Shown piece after piece: positions 57,953 through 64,000 of a DNA stretch of 64,000 nucleotides. The notes below the pieces were generated by a model. The model did not search any database. It saw only the letters and a list, made by a program, of their open reading frames with translations, and was not told the origin of the DNA. Source of the stretch: Deinococcus radiopugnans ATCC 19172. Lineage in GTDB: Bacteria; Deinococcota; Deinococci; Deinococcales; Deinococcaceae. Where the stretch lies: NCBI RefSeq assembly GCF_006335125.1, contig NZ_VDMO01000004.1, forward strand, positions 171,118 through 235,117, given 5' to 3'. Position 1 is the stretch's first letter. Every line of letters begins with the position of its first letter. The position numbers were made by a program, and so were the translations under genes.

Positions 57953-57992
57953 ACGCGTATCAACAAGCCACAGGAGGTGACCAGCCCAGCCC

Positions 57993-58355
57993 TTGAACAC
58001 CGCGACTTTTCAGGCCCTCGCTGACCCCCAGCGTTTCCAGATGGTGGAACTGCTGCGCCGGGAGCCGCTGAGCGTGGGCGAGATTGCCGCCCGCCTGCAA
58101 CTGCGGCAGCCGCAGACCTCCAAGCACCTGCGGGTGCTGAGCGACGCCGGGTTGATCGACGTGCAGGCCAGCGCCAACCGCCGCATCTGCGCCCTGCGCC
58201 CCGAAGCCTTCCGGGAACTCGACGACTGGCTCGCCAGCTACCGGCAATTGTGGGAGGAACGCTTTGACCAGTTAGACGACTACCTGCACCAATTTCAGGA
58301 GCAGCCGGACAAGCCCTCGCCTGAGCCCTCGTCGTCCACAGGAGAAACCCCATGA
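57993..58355 (+). CDS. ArsR-family transcriptional regulator
   Basis: 120-residue winged-helix repressor. ALADPQRFQMVELLRREPLS and VGEIAARLQLRQPQTSKHLR, followed by VLSDAGLIDVQASANRRICA, are the standard ArsR HTH. No metal-binding cysteine is seen, so it is of the type that accompanies AHSA1/SRPBCC genes (SdpR-like). The start is a TTG after AGGAGGTGA with a longish 12-base gap; no other start fits. It overlaps the SRPBCC gene by ATGA. Confidence 0.9.
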   Translation: MNTATFQALADPQRFQMVELLRREPLSVGEIAARLQLRQPQTSKHLRVLSDAGLIDVQASANRRICALRPEAFRELDDWLASYRQLWEERFDQLDDYLHQFQEQPDKPSPEPSSSTGETP

Positions 58356-58882
58356 CCGATACGATACCTGCCCTGACCTCCCGCGTAGAACACGGCAAGG
58401 AACTCGTTCTGGAACGCACGTTCCGGGCTCCACCCGCGCTGGTGTTTGCGGCCTTTACCCAGGCCGAACACCTGCTGCAGTGGTGGGGGCCGCGCGGCTG
58501 GGAGGTCACGCACTGCACGGTGGATCTGCGTCCCGGCGGCAAATGGCACTACTGCATGAAGTGCGTCGATCGGGGGCAGGGCGACTTCTACGGCGTGGAA
58601 TCGTGGGGCCTGGGCCTCTACGACGAGATCGAGGCGCCCGAACGGCTGGTCTACACCGACTACTTCTCGGATGCTGACGGAGAGATCAATTCCGAGATGC
58701 CTTCTTCTCAGACCATCCTGAGCTTTGAGGACGTGGCGGGCGGCACGCGCGTGGTCAGCCGGTCCGTGTACGCCACCGAGGACGCGCTGAAGACCGTCAT
58801 GGAGATGGGCATGCTGCAGGGCATCACCGAAACGTGGGATCGTCTGGCCGAACATCTGGAAACCCGTGAACAGAACGCATGA
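58352..58882 (+). CDS. SRPBCC (AHSA1) domain protein
   Basis: 176 residues of the activator-of-Hsp90 homolog 1-like fold: LERTFRAPPALVFAAFTQAE, HLLQWWGPRGWEV, DLRPGGKWHYCMKC and a C-terminal QGITETWDRLAEHLE. Such proteins bind hydrophobic ligands and are typically encoded beside an ArsR regulator, as here. The stop codon TGA (58880-58882) is also the left target triplet of dispersed element E. Confidence 0.9.
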   Translation: MTDTIPALTSRVEHGKELVLERTFRAPPALVFAAFTQAEHLLQWWGPRGWEVTHCTVDLRPGGKWHYCMKCVDRGQGDFYGVESWGLGLYDEIEAPERLVYTDYFSDADGEINSEMPSSQTILSFEDVAGGTRVVSRSVYATEDALKTVMEMGMLQGITETWDRLAEHLETREQNA

Positions 58883-59092
58883 TACGGATTCCGCTTAATT
58901 CCTTAACCCATCGGGAAAGCGCCGCTGGGTTAATCCATACGCGAAACCCGTCTTCTTTCCTCCTCGCGTCGTCGCGGACAGACGCCCATGACTGGGACAG
59001 CCCGCAGGGAGGACGCTGCTCCTCTTCTGCGAAGCTCTGCGAGTCCCGCTCGGATTTCATCGTTTTTGCAAACGATTCAATCGGAATCCGTA
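58883..59092 (-). repeat. dispersed hairpin element, copy E (210 bp, long form)
   Basis: Flanked by TGA at 58880-58882 and 59093-59095. Ends TACGGATTCCG and CGGAATCCGTA. Reversed relative to B-D: hairpin 1 is ATCGTTT-TTGC-AAACGAT, hairpin 2 TTAACCCA with TGGGTTAA. A 76-bp extra segment (58971-59046) interrupts the core, explaining the exact length difference from 134 bp. The left end continues TTAATTCCTTAAC, as does the IS630-type element at 63756. Confidence 0.92.
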
Positions 59093-59307
59093 TGAACCCT
59101 CCAAACGTCACCCCCTGGCCCCCACCCGGCCTGTCCGCCCCGGCCCGCCGCGCCCTGGCCGGAGCGGGCATTGAGAGTGTGAGACAACTCGCGGCCCACA
59201 CGGAACAGGAAGTGCTGGCCCTGCACGGTCTGGGGCCGAAGGCGATGGGGCCACTACGGGCCGCCCTGACGGAAGCAGGCCTGATCTTTGCTGGCGAGAC
59301 CCCATGA
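59092..59307 (+). CDS. helix-hairpin-helix DNA-binding protein (RpoA-CTD-like)
   Basis: 71 residues. SAPARRALAGAGIESVRQLA, then HTEQEVLALHGLGPKAMGPL, is a single helix-hairpin-helix fold like the RNA polymerase alpha C-terminal domain; small free-standing copies often go with SRPBCC and VOC genes. The ATG takes its A from the last base of element E and TG from the target triplet. Before insertion it would have overlapped the SRPBCC stop as ATGA. Its own stop overlaps the VOC gene by ATGA. No ribosome site is visible in the element. Confidence 0.82.
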   Translation: MNPPNVTPWPPPGLSAPARRALAGAGIESVRQLAAHTEQEVLALHGLGPKAMGPLRAALTEAGLIFAGETP

Positions 59308-59717
59308 ACTGGACGCTAGAAGTCGTGGTGGTTCCTGTCAGCGACGTGGACCGCGCCCGCACCTTTTACGAGGCCGGGCTGGGCTTCAGGGTGGATCACG
59401 ACACCCGCATGGGCGAAGCCCGGCGCATCGTGCAACTGACGCCGCCGGGTTCAGGCTGTTCCATTGTGATTGGAAAGGGGCTGACCAGCATGCACCCCGG
59501 CTCGCTTCAGGGCCTGCAACTGGTGGTCAGCGATCTGCGGGCGGCCCACGCGCAGCTGGTGCAGCGCGGCGTGGAGGTTGGCCCGGTACAGGTGATCGGC
59601 GCGCAGGGCACCCGCCCCGCCACCGATGACGACGCCCTGAACTTCGCCGGCTTCGTCTTCTTCAAGGATCCCGACGGCAATGGCTGGGCAGTGCAGCAGA
59701 TTGACGCCCGGACATGA
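59304..59717 (+). CDS. single-domain VOC (glyoxalase-like) protein
   Basis: 137 residues: LEVVVVPVSDVDRARTFYEA, GLGFRVDHDTRMGEARRIVQ, then LQLVVSDLRAAHAQLVQRGV and FVFFKDPDGNGWAVQQID. VOC metal-ligand acids sit in the first and last strands. Last gene of the ArsR-SRPBCC-HhH-VOC operon. Substrate unknown; relatives include small-molecule glyoxalases and resistance proteins. Confidence 0.88.
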   Translation: MNWTLEVVVVPVSDVDRARTFYEAGLGFRVDHDTRMGEARRIVQLTPPGSGCSIVIGKGLTSMHPGSLQGLQLVVSDLRAAHAQLVQRGVEVGPVQVIGAQGTRPATDDDALNFAGFVFFKDPDGNGWAVQQIDART

Positions 59718-59753
59718 TCCCTGACCCAATTCCCGAACCGCCCGCAGAACAGC

Positions 59754-59779
59754 AAAAACCCCTCTCCGCCGGGGAGGGG
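59754..59779 (-). terminator. terminator of clpB
   Basis: CCCCTC / GAGGGG with a 9-nt loop, followed on the minus strand by TTTTT. A second hairpin CACCGT-GGTG-ACGGTG (59788-59803) lies just before it. Confidence 0.8.
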
Positions 59780-59811
59780 GGCCTGATCACCGTGGTGACG
59801 GTGAGGGAACG

Positions 59812-62370
<2,559 letters not shown>

Positions 62371-62420
62371 GCGGAAACCTCCGGGAAATAGGGGAAAGAG
62401 AAATCGTTCAATCTGTTGCT

Positions 62421-62450
62421 ATTCTAAAACTTGAGTGTGGTCATGTCAAG
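62421..62450 (-). promoter_or_regulatory. clpB heat-shock promoter with HAIR (HspR) operator
   Basis: On the minus strand: TTGACA (62444-62449), 17-base spacer, TAGAAT (62421-62426). Over the -35 lies an inverted repeat CTTGAGT-7 nt-TGTCAAG (62430-62450, read on the plus strand), which matches the HAIR consensus CTTGAGT-N7-ACTCAAG in one half perfectly and in five of seven bases in the other. HspR is known to repress clpB in Deinococcus radiodurans. Confidence 0.82.
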
Positions 62451-62633
62451 TTTATTGAGGATTTATTCTGGATGACAGAACACCTTCTGGAGGCAGCGCA
62501 TCAGGCCTGCTGAACGCCAGATGTGCACCTCCGTCAGCCTGCCGTCATCGTGGCCGGGTAGACCCTGAAGGACTGACGGCCCTCCCCTGTTCCCTTCCCC
62601 CTTTGCGGCGTCCTGCCGTTTCCCAGGAGTTGT

Positions 62634-63530
62634 ATGTTCCAGACCCGATCCCTGTCCGCCGCCCTGCTGGGCACCCTGGCCCTCGCCGCCGTCGCCCTGC
62701 CTGCCGCCACCGCGCAGACGGTCAAGGGCCAGAGCATCACCGTGAACCCCACCGCCCCGGCCGCGGTGACTGGCCTGACGCTGATCGACGCCGACACCAA
62801 CAAGCCGGTGCCCGGTTTCGATCCGATTCAGCCCGGCGCCACCCTGGACCTGGCCCGACTGCCCGCCCGGATGAACATGCGCGCCAACGTGTCCGGCGCG
62901 GTCAAGAGCGTGTGGTTCGGGCTGGACGGCAACGGCAACTACCGCCTGCAGGGCGGGGTGCCGTACTCGCTGTGCAGTGACAACGGCGGCGACTACGAGC
63001 CCTGCCCGGCCGCCGTGTTCGCGCCCGGTGCCCACAGCCTGCTGGCCACCCCGTTCACGGCCGCCAATGGCGGCGGCACGGCCGGACTGGCCGCCTCACT
63101 GACCTACACGGTGGTCCGCAGCGCCGCCGCGCAGCCCACCCCCGCCCCGGCCCTGGCCGTAACCAGCTTTACCCTGATCAACGCCGACACCAACCAGCCG
63201 GTGCCCGGCTTTGACCCGATCCGGCCCGGCGCTCGCCTGCGCCTGTCCGCGCTGCCGTCACGGCTGAACGTGCGCGCCAACGTCGGCAGCGGCGTGCGCA
63301 GCGTGCGCTTTGCCCAGAAGGGCAGCAAGGACTACCTGGAGAATGAGGCGCCCTTTGCCCTGTGTGGGGACAGCAAGGACAAGAGCGGCAAGAAGGGCGA
63401 CTACCTGAACTGCGGCGCCAACCGCTTTGCCCCTGGTCAGCACCGCCTCACGGCCACCCCCTTCAGCAAGATGTTCGCGGGCGGCACGGCCGGCCAGGCC
63501 CTGACGCTGGACTTCACCGTCGAGCGCTGA
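62634..63530 (+). CDS. secreted protein with two tandem beta-sandwich repeats
   Basis: 298 residues. The signal peptide (ALLGTLALAAVALPAATAQ) is followed by two homologous repeats of about 115 residues: TLIDADTNKPVPGFDPIQPG to ASLTYTV, and TLINADTNQPVPGFDPIRPG to TLDFTV. Each has two cysteines around YSLC/ALC and a closing LTATPF-type strand. The pattern recurs in carbohydrate-binding, malectin-like secreted proteins; a binding role on the surface is inference. AGGAG before the ATG. A long hairpin follows the stop. Confidence 0.82.
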   Translation: MFQTRSLSAALLGTLALAAVALPAATAQTVKGQSITVNPTAPAAVTGLTLIDADTNKPVPGFDPIQPGATLDLARLPARMNMRANVSGAVKSVWFGLDGNGNYRLQGGVPYSLCSDNGGDYEPCPAAVFAPGAHSLLATPFTAANGGGTAGLAASLTYTVVRSAAAQPTPAPALAVTSFTLINADTNQPVPGFDPIRPGARLRLSALPSRLNVRANVGSGVRSVRFAQKGSKDYLENEAPFALCGDSKDKSGKKGDYLNCGANRFAPGQHRLTATPFSKMFAGGTAGQALTLDFTVER

Positions 63531-63569
63531 GCCAGCAGGGCCGGGGTCACCCGCCGCCCCATAGACCCC

Positions 63570-63608
63570 GAGAGGGCCATGCAGAGAAAGATTCTGCATG
63601 GCCCTCTC
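63570..63608 (+). terminator. hairpin after the secreted protein gene
   Basis: A perfect 16-bp stem (GAGAGGGCCATGCAGA and complement) with a 7-nt loop, then GGACATTT. The T-tract is poor but the stem is long. Confidence 0.7.
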
Positions 63609-63618
63609 GGACATTTAA

Positions 63619-63752
63619 TACGGATTCCGTTTGTTTCGTGTGGGAACCGGGAGAGCGCCGGTTCTCACACTCCACGTCCGGAACCCGTTTTTCTCCCTCT
63701 CGCTCCGCTCGGATTTCCAGGTGTTTCCAACACCTTTCAATCGGAGTCCATA
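63619..63752 (-). repeat. dispersed hairpin element, copy F (134 bp)
   Basis: Flanked by TAA at 63616-63618 and 63753-63755. Ends TACGGATTCCG and CGGAGTCCATA. Reversed orientation: hairpin 2 is GTGGGAACCGG with CCGGTTCTCAC (11 bp with one G-T pair), hairpin 1 is AGGTGTT-GGA-AACACCT in the reverse strand. The right TAA is directly followed by the end of an IS630-type element. Confidence 0.92.
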
Positions 63753-63755
63753 TAA

Positions 63756-64000
63756 TACGGAATCCGATTAATTCCTTAACAAAGGCCACCAATGGAAGAG
63801 GGTGTGCTGGGAAAGGAGATCGGGTTGGGTCTCCAACCAGGCGCACTGCTGAGCGAGGGTCTCAGTAAAGTCGTGCAGGGTGTCAAAGCAGCGATTGGCC
63901 ACCGTATCGTCAGTCAAGTCCCAGAGCCGTTCGGCCGGCTGCAACTCGGGGGCATACGGTGGCAGCGTGATGGTTTCGATGCCCGGTGGATGTCCCTGCG
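63756..64000 (-). mobile_element. IS630-type insertion sequence, one end
   Basis: Begins TACGGAATCCGATTAATTCC immediately after the TAA that closes element F and runs off the window. It contains the C-terminal part of the transposase gene. Its first 25 bases match the start of element E at all but three positions, so the short elements and this IS share terminal sequence. Confidence 0.75.
63768..64000 (-). CDS. IS630-family transposase, C-terminal part
   Basis: About 77 codons at the window edge, with the start outside. ITLPPYAPELQPAERLWDL is the DDE_3 block with the third catalytic acid (Glu in PAERLW); VANRCFDTLHDF and a final HTLFHWWPLLRN follow, as in IS630 transposases of cyanobacteria and Deinococcus. 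The stop codon lies 12 bases inside the element end. Confidence 0.85.
   Translation of the reverse strand, partial: QGHPPGIETITLPPYAPELQPAERLWDLTDDTVANRCFDTLHDFTETLAQQCAWLETQPDLLSQHTLFHWWPLLRN

Noticed and set aside
58880..59095. TA target duplication of IS630 type for the short elements
   Set aside because: With TA as target, the equal TGA/TGA or TAA/TAA flanks in all six copies would be coincidence. A 3-bp TRA duplication explains every copy.

Overview
The window is GC-rich bacterial chromosome that looks like the genus Deinococcus. The signs are the GC-heavy, tightly packed coding; a type III glutamine synthetase; a CsaB/DUF5693 pair; a glucan-forming amylosucrase of the Deinococcus length; and a clpB promoter carrying an HspR-type inverted repeat. 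In addition, many genes have a TANNNT -10 box only 5-9 nt before the start codon, the pattern of leaderless transcripts known from Deinococcus. The genus is inferred from gene content, not from a search. I saw no rRNA, tRNA, CRISPR array, prophage or origin.

Layout. 1-5.8 kb: the end of glnN, then a leftward cluster ligA / asp23-nusB-folD-DUF212. 6-11.7 kb: an orphan BMP-type binding protein, an N-formylglutamate amidohydrolase-like gene, and an overlapping chain secreted protein-RidA-nucleotidyltransferase-aldo/keto reductase. 11.7-18.4 kb: a single-chain MNT-HEPN protein, acpS, a HAD phosphatase, a HTH/DUF2975 pair, two small exported proteins, an RNA methyltransferase, and a MobA-like/CoxG pair. 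18.4-26.1 kb: two envelope proteins, an ABC exporter, a nucleotidyltransferase, a HAD phosphatase, and a divergent histidine kinase/response regulator pair. 26-32 kb: three hot-dog thioesterases, DUF402 and DUF697 proteins, hemC and a VOC protein. 32-36 kb: a peptide ABC importer operon. 36.5-42.4 kb: a lipoprotein, miaB, DUF5693-csaB and small genes. 42.5-47.2 kb: methylmalonyl-CoA mutase, a VOC protein, the MeaB chaperone, and a 3-methyladenine glycosylase. 47.3-53.6 kb: amylosucrase, clpC, a CMD-family protein and a beta-barrel protein. 53.8-57.8 kb: etfBA and radA. 57.9-59.7 kb: an ArsR-AHSA1-HhH-VOC operon. 59.8-64 kb: clpB, a two-repeat secreted protein, and the end of an IS630-type insertion sequence.

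The most unusual content is a family of six dispersed non-coding elements: five of 134-135 bp and one of 210 bp. Each has short terminal inverted repeats and two hairpins whose arms change in a compensating way between copies. Each copy is flanked by a direct TGA or TAA triplet. Two copies sit exactly in the stop codons of genes, and one of these has split a four-base ATGA stop/start overlap while regenerating both codons. One end of an IS630-type element shares the terminal sequence and lies immediately next to one copy. The second notable item is a toxin-antitoxin pair (MntA-HepT type) fused into one polypeptide.
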